Of a stretch of DNA of 64,000 nucleotides, positions 1 to 12,995 are shown in pieces. The DNA comes from Temnothorax longispinosus. Lineage: Eukaryota > Arthropoda > Insecta > Hymenoptera > Formicidae. The stretch's first letter is position 1; the number at the start of each line of letters is the position of its first letter. The DNA is taken from the NCBI RefSeq assembly GCF_030848805.1, contig NC_092359.1:16605102-16669101 (forward strand), written 5' to 3'. The notes under the pieces are model-generated. The model was not told the origin of the DNA and searched no databases. It saw nothing but the letters and a program-made list of their open reading frames with translations. The position numbers and the translations under genes are program-made.

Positions 1-730
1 AGCAGTTTCCGTAGTAACTTCGCCTGCATGAACCGAATCGACGTATCTTATAATGAGAACAGAAATAAATTCATCATCAGTTTTATATTGTATTGCATGC
101 GTTGACAATATCATCATAAGTTTTGCAATCAAGAACTAAATTGACTAAATAAGTTCTCGAATTAGGTGCATTGTAATTGTACAATAAAACACGATAGCAG
201 CTGCTTTCTTTCGTTTTGACTTGGATCTACGAGGCACTGATAATGTTGGTAGCAGGCAATTATTTTCTGCGTTAATTAGTTCTCTAAAGCTTTCTGAAGC
301 AAACGCGTACGAAAGTGAAAGCAATCTAATTTCTATTATCACGACGTTTAAATTAAAATTATAGAAATATGTTATCTGTGCAAAATTATAGATAATAATA
401 GGGCAAATGCTATTATTAAACTTCTTTTACCATAATTTGAAGCTGCAGTTTGCTTTCTTTGTCTATTTCTTTATCTGTATCGTTTGTATTTTCTCACGGT
501 TTAAAACTATAATGTAAACTGTTTCACAAATAATATGACGCGGATAAATAAGCCCTTTTATTTATTGGAAATTATTAATTAGTATAATAGAGATTATTTA
601 TACATTTTTAAATTTCTAAAAGTAATCTTTTAGAAACTCTTTTATAATAATTTTTATGGTCTCTTAATTCTGTAAAAATGTATCTAAAATGTTTGAATTC
701 TATTTTTTTAATCATGCAATATGCTATGTA
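1..730. other. AT-rich non-coding stretch
   Basis: No gene is recognised. The only open frame, about 65 codons on the minus strand near 145-342, has no domain or signal peptide. A short palindrome of two 10-base arms around a 4-base loop sits at 616-639. Confidence 0.5.
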
Positions 731-1037
731 TACAGGGTGTTTCCTTAGTTAGAACAAAAAATTAAAGGAAATATTTCGCCCTTGGTGGATCTGAAAATGT
801 TTCATCGGTACTGGAAAATGGTTCTTAATACGCATACCAAATTTGAATGAAATATCTTTAAACGTTTTCCAGATTTTCGAAATTTTTATAGTTTTGTCCA
901 CAACTTTGACACTGTATTTTGAAAACAAAACAGTTTAGGACATATGTTTATAGCTAGGACTCATATCATTTTCTTCCTAAAATAAGTCACAAAATTATTT
1001 CCTTCAATTTTTGTACTTGCTTAGAAAACACTCTGTA
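731..1037. mobile_element. Short TA-flanked inverted-repeat element (MITE)
   Basis: The left end reads TACAGGGTGTTTCCTTAG. The reverse complement of the right end (about 1020-1037) reads TACAGAGTGTTTTCTAAG, so the two ends form an imperfect terminal inverted repeat of about 18 bases. TA at each outer edge fits a duplicated TA target, as in the Tc1/mariner superfamily. The 307-base element has no open frame long enough for a transposase, so it would be non-autonomous. The superfamily call rests only on the TA and the length. No second copy was seen in this window. Confidence 0.6.
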
Positions 1038-3900
1038 TATACATATAAAAAATACACTCTACACACGTATCAGAGTTTATAACAGTACATCATTCTTAAT
1101 CTTTCTTTTATCGCATCAGAGAAAGTTTCTTTGATAAATGTATAAAGTATTATGTATAAAGTTTAAAAGTGATATTCTTTTTAAATTCTGCAGAAGTTTT
1201 ACATTAAAAAAATCCATTTTAAATAAAAAGTAACAGAGATAAAAAACTTAGTCTTCAAAATAAAAGTAAATTGTCTGTTTATCTTCGTGATAAAAAAATT
1301 AATGCATATGACAAATTTTCAAGCTCAATTTTCTTTTTTATATCAACTATATTAATGATCAGACACGTTTTATTTTTCATATTGCTCGAATGCATATATC
1401 CGTCACGCAAAATTAATCAGTACGTATAGGGAATGTGCAATCATATATCTTGATATGTGCTCTCGTATATAATAATTCTGTATCGTCCATTCCATCCTGA
1501 ATTAATAATCTTAGTCATACATTTTTGTACACATAACTTCACGCTATTTCATCGTTGTAATTGTCTAATTAAAAAAAGCAAGAGAATGGCGATCTCAAAA
1601 TTCACATTAAATAATGTACACGGTGGTGATAACAATAGTAGTACTAGTTGAGTCGAGGATATACGTATCGGTCAGGTCGTATGAATTAGATAGCAAACTT
1701 TATGGTGATTAGGGAAACAATGGGAGAACTACTGCTGTGCGACAGCGTATATGTATACAATAGATTATATCAGACGAGAAACGCAGTTTCACGATGCTGT
1801 CGATGTAGAATAAAAGAGAGAAAGAGAGAGAAACTTCATCACTTCGTCAACAAAGGAAAAATATGTAAATATAATTTGCAAGAAAGAGAAGAATCTAGAT
1901 CCAGATTCTTTTATATAAACTTGTTATATAAAATTCAGTAGTCCTAATAAGTTTATATAAATAAAGCATGCATTGAATAAAAACCTAGGTACATATCGAG
2001 CAAGAAACCAACAATAATTTTCATTATCTGAATTATTTTAGATATCTGCTCGTTTTATAATCCTTTATAATGTTTAATCACTAATTGAGAACTGAAATTA
2101 ATATTGAACATGTAGGAATAAAAAATGGTTATTAATTTTGTTTTGAATTATTATTTCAGTTCATAATCCAAGATATCACGTGTGTTTGACAATATTATAA
2201 AAATACAGTTAATCCCGTTTGCTCAGCACTCGCGTCACGTGTAGAATATTAAGACAAATTGAAAAATATTAATCAATACCTCGCGTTCCGTTACGCGCGC
2301 GAATGAGCAGTGATATACGTGGTGAGAAATAATTTTCGTTCGCATTAATTGAATGTCCCGGCAATCTCCGAGTACTCGGCCGCATTTTTTATCACATTAT
2401 TTCCCAACGGAGTGGCTCCGACCATTCTTTACATCACTCGATTGAACCAATATTTTTTCAGCCATCGGTTATTCTATTACTTCCGCTCAAACAAAATTCC
2501 AAGAAACAAAATATCCAAAAATATCATACTAGACCAGAGCGCTCATCTACAACGTAGAATAGAATTACATCGACAAGTGACAAGTCTGTGTTTTACCTTA
2601 GCAGAAGTATATACCGTATGTGTATGCGGTCAATTTTTGTATAAAAGAAATGTTCTAAATTTTAATTGCACAACTTATTACTCATTTTGATAATTGCCGA
2701 GAGTGCTCTATGTTAGTCGCGTCAAAACCACAAGAGATTTAACTCGCTGTAAAATAAATCACAAATAATCGTTAATTTTTCATACAACACGATCACATTT
2801 CGCGTCTCGTAGTACCTATCACTTTCGCGTTAAGGGCAATAATGCAGCAATATAGTGGCTCGAGTCTCCGGCGTAACAATCAATAACAATCTGCGAGAAC
2901 GGTGACCTGCGACCTTATATACGCTCTGTGTCGCGAAGAACAAGCGTTGTAAGTATCTGCTACCCAATACAAAATATTTAATATATTGCTAAATAAATAC
3001 CAAATCCATCCTGTTCTTTGCAGTTAAAATTAATTTTTATAAACGGTCCGTTTTCACAGATTATAATCTAATGTTCACTGAAAGAATAAAATCTACCTTT
3101 GCTATATACTATCGAAATATTTATGTAGCAAATTAATATTTTCTATTAATATTTTTTTCCAAATTTTTATTGCATGTATATATAATTATTATTTTAACAA
3201 ATAAAGAAATGCAGAATTAAATCACCGTAAGAATGTGAAGATTTGTTTTAAGATTGATTAAAATTACATATTTCAATCTCATTCTTCCCGAGGGCTATAG
3301 AAATTGAGAAAAAGTAACAATATTTAAAATTTTTTATGCTCCTTAAAACAAGATAAAGATAAACTTAATTCTTCAAGTTTGGATCAAACTTACTAATTCT
3401 TAAGTATTCTTATTAATTAATAATTACTCAAATGTTTATTTAAAAAAATATTGATCAATTTACGTACAATAGTTAAAATTTACTATTTTAGTAATCATTT
3501 TATCCAAATCATCAGTTGATTGTAGGATCTGCACGTGATAAAGAGACAAAAAATGAGCTAAACAATAAAAATCCACATCATCTATGCTACAAAAATTAGA
3601 TAATAGATAACAGACAAATCGGTATGCGCGCAAGCACAATTATAAGTTCGAGCGCATGAGTTTTACACAAAAATTCTTTGATTATCCAACTTTGATCATT
3701 TATAATTCGAAAACTATGTGACCTCAATATTTTCGACTCTAATTAATCACCAGAATGTGCTATTAAAGTGTTAGCACGTGATGGTGGTTACGAGATATAC
3801 CACCACTTGTATCGTTCCGGCATCCGCGTTGTTCACCGTAAGAATGTAATGTGTTTCTTTCATATGCTTGTTCTACAATCAACTAATTAAGGACACAAAT
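1038..3900. other. AT-rich non-coding stretch
   Basis: Nothing can be assigned here. A 113-codon open frame at 2349-2690 on the plus strand is the longest and shows no recognisable domain. Near 3793 a GGTGGT/ACCACC pair forms a very short hairpin. I see no RNA gene. Confidence 0.5.
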
Positions 3901-3959
3901 TAGCCTTACTTAATTACTTTTTGACGTTTCTGTCTTCTCGAAGTTTACGGGAACAAAAT

Positions 3960-4350
3960 TGCGTTGTGATGTCGATGGCGAGCGAGCGAAAGCGGCGGCG
4001 CGCTCGCGAAACTTGGCTAATTGGAACATTTACGAGACGCACGTGGCTGGCGGCATCATTATCCGTTATAAGGAGACTATCATAACGAGAGATATCTCTT
4101 GAGAAGTTTGAAATTTCGTCAGAGGCCTCGGCGCACACAGCGGCGCGCTCTTCTCTCTCGCACAAGCCGCGCAATGCAACGAATGTTTTCGGACGAGAGC
4201 TCGCTCGAAGACGTCGAGGACCTCCGATAGTTATAATCGACATGCTACCTATGTACTCGAACGCAGAGTTATCGCGTTCGGATATTTTAAGCGGAAGGAA
4301 CCGACCGTTAGACCAGAAATTCCGCGGCGATACCGCGGGTTCATCCAACG
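3960..4350. other. CpG-rich stretch, possible regulatory or 5' exon sequence
   Basis: CG and GCGC dinucleotides are much denser than in the flanks (for example GCGGCGGCGCGC near 3990). A 144-codon minus-strand frame spans it (3914-4348), as expected by chance where stop codons are rare. No TATA box, splice pattern or domain could be tied to it. Confidence 0.3.
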
Positions 4351-4441
4351 GTCGATGATTTCGAGCAACTACACCGCGAGAGATAATTCTGCCTGTTCCT
4401 CCTTCCCCTTGCTCGAAACAGTCGGAATTCCGTCGAGAGAA

Positions 4442-4445
<4 letters not shown>

Positions 4446-4487
<42 letters not shown>
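4446..4487. repeat. (AT)n microsatellite
   Basis: About 21 uninterrupted AT dinucleotides. Confidence 0.95.
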
Positions 4488-4489
<2 letters not shown>

Positions 4490-4631
4490 TCGACTTATAT
4501 CACGTACATAGCCCTTAGCAAGTTTCCAAGTACGAGCGGAAGGTTTCGATCAATCGAAACGGAACGCGCGCATTAGCTTCGTTCTCGCTCCGAATATAAC
4601 TAACTGGCTAAAGCTATGTATTTGGAACGGA

Positions 4632-4690
4632 CTCCGCCTCATCCCTCTCCTCCTTCTCCTCCTCCCCTTCCTTTCCTCTCCATCCACTTC
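4632..4690. repeat. Polypyrimidine tract
   Basis: An almost pure C/T run of about 59 bases on the plus strand, with mixed CTCC and TTCC blocks. It is low-complexity sequence and no gene is attached to it. Confidence 0.7.
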
Positions 4691-6625
4691 CAAATCTGTT
4701 TATCTTACGAAGAACGGGGGATTACGCTGATCCCTAAGGAAGGTGCGCCAGGTAGCGTGTCGTACTACGCGCATTAAGGCAAGTTCACGCCCGAAGTGCC
4801 AATCGTCTTTTTCCGCGCGGCGCTTAAGAACGGGGAGAGTCTTTCTCCACTTATATAAAAGTCCAAATTTTATGCCGGAAACTTTTCTCTCAAAAACATG
4901 TAACCGATCAATATTTAAGATTTATCTCCGGAAGTGATAGGAAGAAAGAAAAACACATACGGGGAAGAGATAGCGAATATTGTGACTTAATATGCACCGA
5001 TACCATCAATAATACTATTTTTTTAACTACATGTTTTGATACGTATATTTATACATGTAATTTAAAAAATTGTTAATTACATTGTTTGCAAAAAATCGCG
5101 GATAGTTTATATATTTTTCACCAAAATGATTTCCAACGGCTAGCGCGAACGCGATATATCTTTGTGTAGTTTCAATGAACCGATAAGTATCCCGTTAAAG
5201 ACAGAAATAATAATCATTATGTAGATCGTGTATCTATTACACATGCATATACGCGCGTGTTGAAGTATATGATTATTGCGCGTATATATACATAATACAT
5301 GAGACACAAGGTAATTGCTCCGTTTGACACCATCAGCGTTTACGTTGCCCGAATCGATCATAAAGCTTTCAACGAGAAACTGACGAGTAAGTGGAGGAAA
5401 ATAAGCGTTTTCGCGAGTGAGAAACAATGGAAGAGGTATAAGCGGTAAGTAAGAAACGCATTATTTCTGCAACGCATAATATATATATCGAATAAATCTC
5501 CGGTAAGAGCTTTAGTTTCTCAATATATTTTTCTACAACTTCGTATTTCCCATTTTCTCGTGGCATACGCGACGCGAAATAACGGAGGGCAGTAGATTAG
5601 AGGATACGTTAAAAGCTCGTGCACGTTGTATGATATGGCTTTTATCGTGCTTTTATCGCGTCGATACATTTGTCATTGTGCCAGTTGCAGTTTCGCGTGA
5701 GATTAAAAGGATCGCCATAAAAACGATAGAGCGGTTGGTATAACAATCAAAATGTAAATAACACCGTATAGCAAAAAAATATTTATTTAAAAATTAATGG
5801 TCTAATTTATCCCGTAAAGTATGACTGTAATTAGGAGATATGATCGCAATTATAATTATCTTTCGCATTTGAAAGCATAATACCGTTTTGGCGATATCGC
5901 GAATATAACGTCGAATTTTTTTTATTACAGCGCGGTTATACACTGCAAAGGATATTCGATCTTCATTGAAAGGATCCATTAATCGCGTAATGTAGAGACA
6001 AAAGGGTTGATTTCAGCTAGTAATGGAACATGCTTTCGGGTACTTACGTCAAGGGACACATCGATTTTGCTAATGGAGCTGCAGTTAAATGCCAATTAGC
6101 GGGATCGAAATTAATTGCAGATCAAAGCGACACGTAACGCTTTTGGAAAAAACAGGATTGCATTTATTATTTATTGCGATGATCGTGTGGACCATCGCAA
6201 TTTCAGTATCTGATGAAGATAGATATAAACTCGAACTTGAACTCCTCGATCAAGTATCATTTGATCAGATAAATTAATCGTCCTGGTTACGCGTTCTAAC
6301 GTGACATAATCTCGAAGTCATAAATTAGAGCACATTGCAGCGACATAAATTACATATGACAGAGAAATATGCTCTTCCGCTTGCATATGCAACGTAGTTT
6401 CGATTTCAAAGCGAAGGTATTCTCTTTTTTTCGGAATTAGGCGTTTGAAAGTTAAACAATAAAAATTCAAAGATTAAAAAAATTAAACAATTTCTGGGAA
6501 ATTATGATGTTCTGTTTTGTTCTTCGTGCATCGAATATAGCAGTTCTAAATCTAATTATCGTGCAGAATCATGGAAAAATTGATAATAGCATTAGTCAGT
6601 ACAACTCATATAAATAAATTAAATA
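4691..6625. other. Non-coding stretch
   Basis: Only short open frames of under 100 codons, without recognisable domains. No transposon ends or RNA genes were seen. Confidence 0.45.
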
Positions 6626-6857
6626 AGAATAAAGAAAGAGGCAATAAGAGGCAGGCGCGGTAATTAGTGCGCAATATATTATATTATCAAATAGACAAAT
6701 TAAAGAGTGCTAAATCTATTAATATTGCGCTGAAAACGGCAAAAAAGGGTCGAAATATCCATTAATTTAGCATCATTTCATTTAATTTGTCTATTTGATA
6801 ATATAATATATTGCACGCTAATTACCGCACCTGGTTCTTATTGCCTCTTTTTTGAAT
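6626..6857. mobile_element. Long-armed inverted-repeat element (foldback MITE)
   Basis: The arm at about 6626-6705 and the arm at about 6778-6857 are reverse complements over some 78 bases with few mismatches. Both contain AAGAGGCAATAAG, GCGGTAATTAG and CAAATAGACAAATTAAA. The roughly 70-base spacer holds no open frame. A transcript would fold into a long hairpin. No clear target-site duplication is visible, so the superfamily is left open. Confidence 0.75.
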
Positions 6858-8640
6858 CTTATTTGATTTATTATTTATTATTTATTATTTATTCAAGAGA
6901 GCCTCCATACATTTTTATTCTATTCATATAAATAATTATCAGAATAAGTGCCACATTCTAGTAATGTTGATAAAATTTTTGATTATATTGTGATCTATTA
7001 TAATCATAACGTATTCTTCAAAATTGTGTGTGTATGGCCAATCCCAAAGGATAATTCTTTGCAGTAAGATCGAAAGGGAGTAGGATTCTTATACAATTTA
7101 AGGCGAGATCGGAAAATTTCAGCAACAATGGCGTGACGACGTAATCGGATCAGCGATAAAATGCTGGAGATGAAGCAAAGTGTCGTCGTATAATGAAAGC
7201 GTAAAACAGAGGGCGGGAACTTATTCGTCTCGGTACGTCGACCGCGGAACAGCGCGCGCAACACAAAGTGTTATAGCTTTAAATTACTTTACGTCGCGAA
7301 CAAGTTTACGGAAGATCGCGATTATGGTAATATCTCCTCGTTTTACAGCGTCCTTCATAATTCGTTCTGTCACTGTCTCGACGGGGCGCAGGGGGGGGGG
7401 AGACGACACTCGAGAAATGTTATTATTAAAAACAGCCCGAAATATCTACCGTAATTCAAGACAATACGCGCTCCCAGTGTTCCCAGTATTTTACCGTTGT
7501 ATTTTACGAACCTGATTAACTGTGATTCACTCTTCGTAATACCTTCGTTCGCGTTCTCACCGTAAGGATTAAACGTGGAACGTGTAAAAAAAAATAAAAA
7601 AATTGTATTTTGACGTTTCGCAAAAAATTGAGGGATTACGCCAACGCAATCGGAAATATTGGGCAAATATTGGGTCTCGTCAAGATGTAACTCAATATTT
7701 CAGACTGTTGATAAAAGATTTGATTGTGTAAATGCTAAAAAAAAATTGTTCGGAAACTGAAAATAAAAATGTTGTTGACGGTATTACGCAAAATTCCGCG
7801 AATAACATTTTGCAATATAAAATAGAGTTAAAGTTAAAACGGAAATATTAAACGGAAACAATTTACTTGCAAACGAATTCCCGGCTTCCGTATGATATTA
7901 AATTGAAACGATTAAAACGGCTGAGGGTTTAATCAATATTTAAATAACTGAAAGTGAATATTTCATTACCACTGTAGCGTAAATGGATTTGTAACGACAA
8001 AATGTATCGCGGCAGCATTTGCGCGACAGCCAAAATAATTACGTTTAATTCATACGCGCTAATATATGTGTAATGAGATTTACGATTATTAAACGATCAC
8101 GTTCATGTTATACATACAGTAATCAGGTTCGTTTTTTCACGACAGGAATGATAGATTAAATGACAATATTAAATTCGTGAAAAATGTACAATATCATATG
8201 TTATTTTGGTGATAAGAGAATGTGCTCTTAAAAAAAAAACTGTACTATATACCGACACACACATGATATACGTATAAATATGTGTGATACTTGAATTTCA
8301 CGAAAAAAGAAAATTATACTTTTTAATATTATTTAATATTACTTCTTTAATATACTTATTTAACATTACTTTGAATCCTGGCTGAGGTTACGAATATTTT
8401 TCGCAATAAATTAAATTAATATAAATAGACGATATAAGCATCAAAATTACATCAATTTAGAAGGACCAAAACCCATGTGTGAAACAACTTTACAATTAAT
8501 TTAACCAAAACCAATCGTATTGTCAAGACGATTATACTGATAGTCAATAGGGTCGATTAAAAAGTCTTTACTGTTAAAGAAAATTATATATTCTATAATA
8601 GAAATATTGCGCGTAAGAGAAAATGAAAATTAAATACTAG
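6858..8640. other. Non-coding stretch
   Basis: A short TTTATTA-type repeat (about 6868-6893) and a run of ten G at 7391-7400 are the only distinct features. Open frames near 7004-7666 overlap one another on both strands and show no domain. Confidence 0.45.
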
Positions 8641-8744
8641 GGACTCACAAGGGACTCAGAACTGTTTCTTTCTGAAAAGACTTATTGCTGTAATGAGAAA
8701 TGACACGCCGGAAAAAGCGCCCTTTTCCATGCGTCTTAATTCGG

Positions 8745-8869
8745 TGACCTGCCGTCGTCGTGACCTTATCTGAATGATGCCAAGTGACCTTATCTGGGTG
8801 AATTTTCGCCAAGCGTTTCTTTACGCAAGAGCGATTTTTCAAGCCTTATCTGTGGTTTCTTGAAGGTCA
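8745..8869. promoter_or_regulatory. Candidate regulatory cluster: nuclear-receptor half-sites with GATA sites
   Basis: TGACCT (the reverse of AGGTCA) occurs at 8745-8750, 8761-8766 and 8785-8790, and AGGTCA occurs at 8864-8869. CTTATC (the reverse of GATAAG) occurs at 8765-8770, 8789-8794 and 8845-8850. Two of these overlap the half-sites to give the composite TGACCTTATCTG twice. AGGTCA is the core of nuclear-receptor binding and GATAAG that of GATA factors. Enhancer activity is an inference; the site count in 125 bases is what is seen. Confidence 0.3.
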
Positions 8870-10351
8870 CTCAACAGTTCTCTGCGTTATTCATTTCATC
8901 AAAACGATCGCACTCCCACCTTCGCAGCAAGTTCATTGTTCATTTTACTCATTTTCCTCTTGCAAAACCGTAATCAAACTCAATAAGATTATATTAGATA
9001 CACGAAAAAGAATTTTTTCGTTACACTTAAGACGCGTTATCAAAATAAATAGCATACAATAAATTAAAATTACTTTAAATAACATAATTAACATAATTTT
9101 TTGTTCAATATTGGAATAATAATTAATAAATATTTTATTATAATTATTCGTATATAGTCGTTTAAATAAATGATTGTCTCTTTTGTTTAGAAAAAAGAAG
9201 TGGAAACACGTAATATTCGAGAAACTAAAAATATAACGAGAGAGAATTTATTCCTCGTAGCACGCGACGCCTAAACCAAAACGCAATATACTTCGATCTC
9301 ACCTATGTATTAAAATTGTATTATTCCACTTGCAATTTTTACGGCTCATTGCAGATTCCACAAACGATCTGCATCCTGGATTCTTTCCGTGCATCGCCGA
9401 AGGCAAAAATCTCAACCGCATCACAAATGATGGGAATATCCATTTTACTTCGCTGTCTCTTTAGCCCCGCAAGAACCACTTGATCTCCGTCGAGAAATAT
9501 GTAACCTCCCTCCTTCAAATCGATCGTATCGTATCGGACGCTCCAGATCCGGTCGAGTGCGCGCTTGCACCCCCTTCCGTGGCATTATGTCAGATTTTTT
9601 GCTGAATCGGGATTTGTTCGTGTTCCGAAGCGTGCACGGATAAAAGACCGAGCCATCATGAATTTATCGAGTACTATACTCACGTTATATCGAGCGCGCT
9701 CTGCGAAATTCCGGTAGCCACTCGTACGGCGCTGCACGACAAAACAATATGAAACAAAATCGCTAATTCACAACTCGTTGTTTCGAGTGGAAAGACACGC
9801 AAAAAAAAAATACAAATCGAAAAATTATCTCTAAATATGATATAAATGAATATAAATATGATATAAATTTACGTATGTAAAAGATCTAAGCGTTTATGAG
9901 TAGATAACTAATATTAAATCAATTCTACATTTTCTTGCAATCTCTAAGTCTAAAATAAAATATAAAAAACAAGCGCATGCTCGTGCTTCAAAGAAAGAAG
10001 GCCAAAAAAGTTAATATTGAAAGACTGTGCTTTGAACAAACTATTATAACATAAGATACTTCATTATATTACAAACAATATTTTGTATGTTAAAATTAAT
10101 TAATATAATATTCTGTCAATAAATTTTTATCAATTATCTTTAATTTTGAATTTATAAAATACATTTATGAAATGCATTTTGAAATCTTGAAATTATGTAT
10201 ATCGGTCGTTTATATATTGTACATGTACATACATATAAATAATATCTTAACAATGTAAAGTTGTTTCAATGTAAAAAATGTATGTCACCCGAAGGCAAAA
10301 ATATACGCCGTACGAAATCATCAACAGGTGGTTTTACATAACCGCCAAAGT
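8870..10351. other. Non-coding stretch
   Basis: The part at about 9400-9740 is somewhat richer in GC and CpG than the flanks and has no long open frame. The remainder is AT-rich. No gene or element was recognised. Confidence 0.45.
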
Positions 10352-11005
10352 TATCTCACAGGTAGAAATAATAGTGCATACTGGCTTTGCTCCATCATCG
10401 CCATGGCATAAACGCGCATCAAAAAAGAAATATAGATTTTCATGTTTGTACAATCTTAGATATGATAATAAAGCATTACAGTGCTAATAAAAAAATAATT
10501 TAATTTGAAATAACAATAAACACATGTTTTCTCAGATTTATGTTTCAAATAATATTTCTACAGATAAATTTACGCAAATAAATAAGTTTTTCAATTATGT
10601 GCACAATGTGTAATTATTCAGATTTTATTTCTTATAAGTCGCAGAAATTAAATCGGCTGTAATAATAAAAAATGATAGGAATATCTCGCAGGTAGAAATA
10701 ATAGTGCGTACTAGCTTTGCTCCATCATCGCCATAAACACGCATCAAAGAAGAAATATAGATTTTCATGTTTGTACAGTCTTGGATATGATAATAAAGCA
10801 TTACAGTGCTAATAAAAAAATAATTTATTTTGGAATAACAATAAACACATGTTTTCTCAGATTTATGTTTCAAATAATATTTCTACGGATAAATTTACGC
10901 AAATAAATAAGTTTTTCAATTATGTGCACAATGTGTAATTATTCAGATTTTATTTCTTATAAGCGGCAGAAATTAAATCGGTTGTAATAATAAAAATGAT
11001 GGGAA
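10352..11005. repeat. Two-copy tandem duplication, about 330 bp unit
   Basis: 10352-10681 and 10682-11005 align end to end. Both start with a variant of TATCTCRCAGGTAGAAATAA and end with TAATAATAAAAAATGATRGG. Differences are scattered single bases plus a few small indels; for example, CCATGGCATAAAC in copy 1 is CCATAAAC in copy 2. The copies look well over 90 percent identical by eye. Open frames overlapping them carry no domain. Confidence 0.9.
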
Positions 11006-12074
11006 ATTAGACTATGCGCTTGATTTTAGCGCGATGAAAGAAAATAATGATTAGTAAGCTTTAAGCAAATTTTCTCGAGAAAGAACATATAAATTGTTAG
11101 TTTAAGTTTAGCGAGATGTATCAGGTGTATCTTTTCATTATTCAAAGACGCGGAAAATGAGAACACGGACTTAATCCCACAAATCCGAGAACGTGTGAAG
11201 GGATTATCGCGTTACATCCTAACGGCGGGGGTACGACGCAACAGAAATTAATTTTCCTAGCGACTCAAATTTCTCGAGAGTCTCTTCGCGCGAGTTGTAA
11301 ACTGAAATGTCGACAGATTGAAATATACGCGGGCATTAAATCGTTCTATAAAATGATCGAACGGCATTGTATCAAATACACGCGTGTGTTACTTTGACAT
11401 TTGACATAACGAGTAATAATCAATTAAATAGAAAACGTTTATTTTATCAAGAACGTAGAGCTGTCAAAATCAATCATTTTCTGTTTAATAATACGATATC
11501 TTTTTAACAGAGAAGTATGGAAGTGTTTTTCTTTTTAAAATGCAAAAACGTATGGACGTTCGTGGGGAATTTCATTCATCAATTACGCATTAAATTACTG
11601 CATGAAAGAAATACGATTAAATATCGGGAAAAGATAGTGATAAAATAATCTCGCAAATCTTCCAAGCATATGAAATAAAAAACAGCAAGTAAAATTTATC
11701 AGCGTTATTTGTGTCGCATAAAATCGTAACGTTTCTTTTCTTGCGAGAAAGAAACAGACAGAATGCGATACGCGGGAAACTCGATAAAACAGACGATAAA
11801 AATAAAAAAAATCTGGAACTCTGCTGTGGAGTATAATGAGACAAGCGGAGAATCTTTTTTACTGAATGTCGCATCGCGCTCGCGATTTGCAGTTTTTGAT
11901 GCGCAACGTCGCAAATGATGTGAAAAACACGACAAATGTATGTCGGTGCTATTCTAAAAGAAAAACCTACAAGAATGCTTGTTTAAGAAAAATCGCACAA
12001 TGTGCAATGAGGACAAGGTTCGCGAAAACGACAACAGTCATATATAATATAAAATGATATATTTTAAAATGCGT
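11006..12074. other. Non-coding stretch
   Basis: Overlapping open frames of 63-85 codons at 11617-12057 lie on both strands. None has a recognisable domain. Confidence 0.45.
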
Positions 12075-12995
12075 GGAGGAAAATCCTCTATTATGAGATA
12101 AGCTCCTAATATGCGATAGCGGGGTTCCTGCTAAACTAATAGGTTCTATTTGTTGGTTCCACTATGAACTTATTATGCCCTTGGGGTAAAACCTATCTAC
12201 TATATCTAACCTATTTAGTAGAAAATTCATTGTTCGATCGTGCATGCACTCGTTACGAATATCGAAATTGTGAATTTGGATGTTGTCAAGTTCCATGAAA
12301 GTGAGATTTTGAATCTTGTTTCTTAAATAATAAATAAATATTTGACAATGAGTTTTGTATGCAGCAATAGAGTAAGGTCGTATTAATATGAAAATACAGG
12401 ATATGTTGAGTTGCTTAATTGTAGAGGATAGATTTGGTGATCGCAAAACCGCAAGGCGTGGAATCCTTAATATGAGATATTCTGAGTGACGATCGTTGCT
12501 TGAGTATAAATAAGGTTATTGTACAGTAATAAAAAGAGGGAAAATACTATGTTAAAGTTAAGGGAAGGTTTATACGAACTTATAAAAGTGTGCTGATGGT
12601 GATCGCATGCTCATGCTGGGCGCACACTGGCTGCGCTGGAAATATTGAGTATAAGCGAGTTTGCGATCATTGCAAATAAGCTTCTCCATTACATTTGTAT
12701 TTCAGAGACATTAAATGAAGTCTAATTGCAATATATTTTGCACTTTATTAGCGATTTTTCGAGGTATCTCATATTAGAGAAGCACACTTTTTCAATTTTG
12801 CATGAAGCTCATTTTTTACATTTTTCTAATTTTCAGAAAAATTAATATTTAAATCAGACTTTACATTTCAGCATCTTAAAGCTTATTAAATTCTCTTCAA
12901 AATAATCTACTACATTTTCAATTCTGCCCATAGATTTTCGAAGATAATCACACAAAATAGATGTGGTATCTCATAATAGACTTTCCTCTATCTAT
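12075..12995. mobile_element. Possible inverted-repeat element with repeated TAATATGAGATA-type motif
   Basis: The left end near 12075-12103 contains GGAGGAAAATCCTCTATTATGAGATA. The reverse complement of 12963-12995 contains GAGGAAAGTCTATTATGAGATA. The same core recurs inside as CTAATATGCGATA (near 12109), TTAATATGAGATA (near 12468) and, inverted, TATCTCATATTA (near 12764). A 94-codon minus-strand frame at 12162-12446 has no domain I know. Boundaries and class are uncertain, and no target-site duplication was found. Confidence 0.35.
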
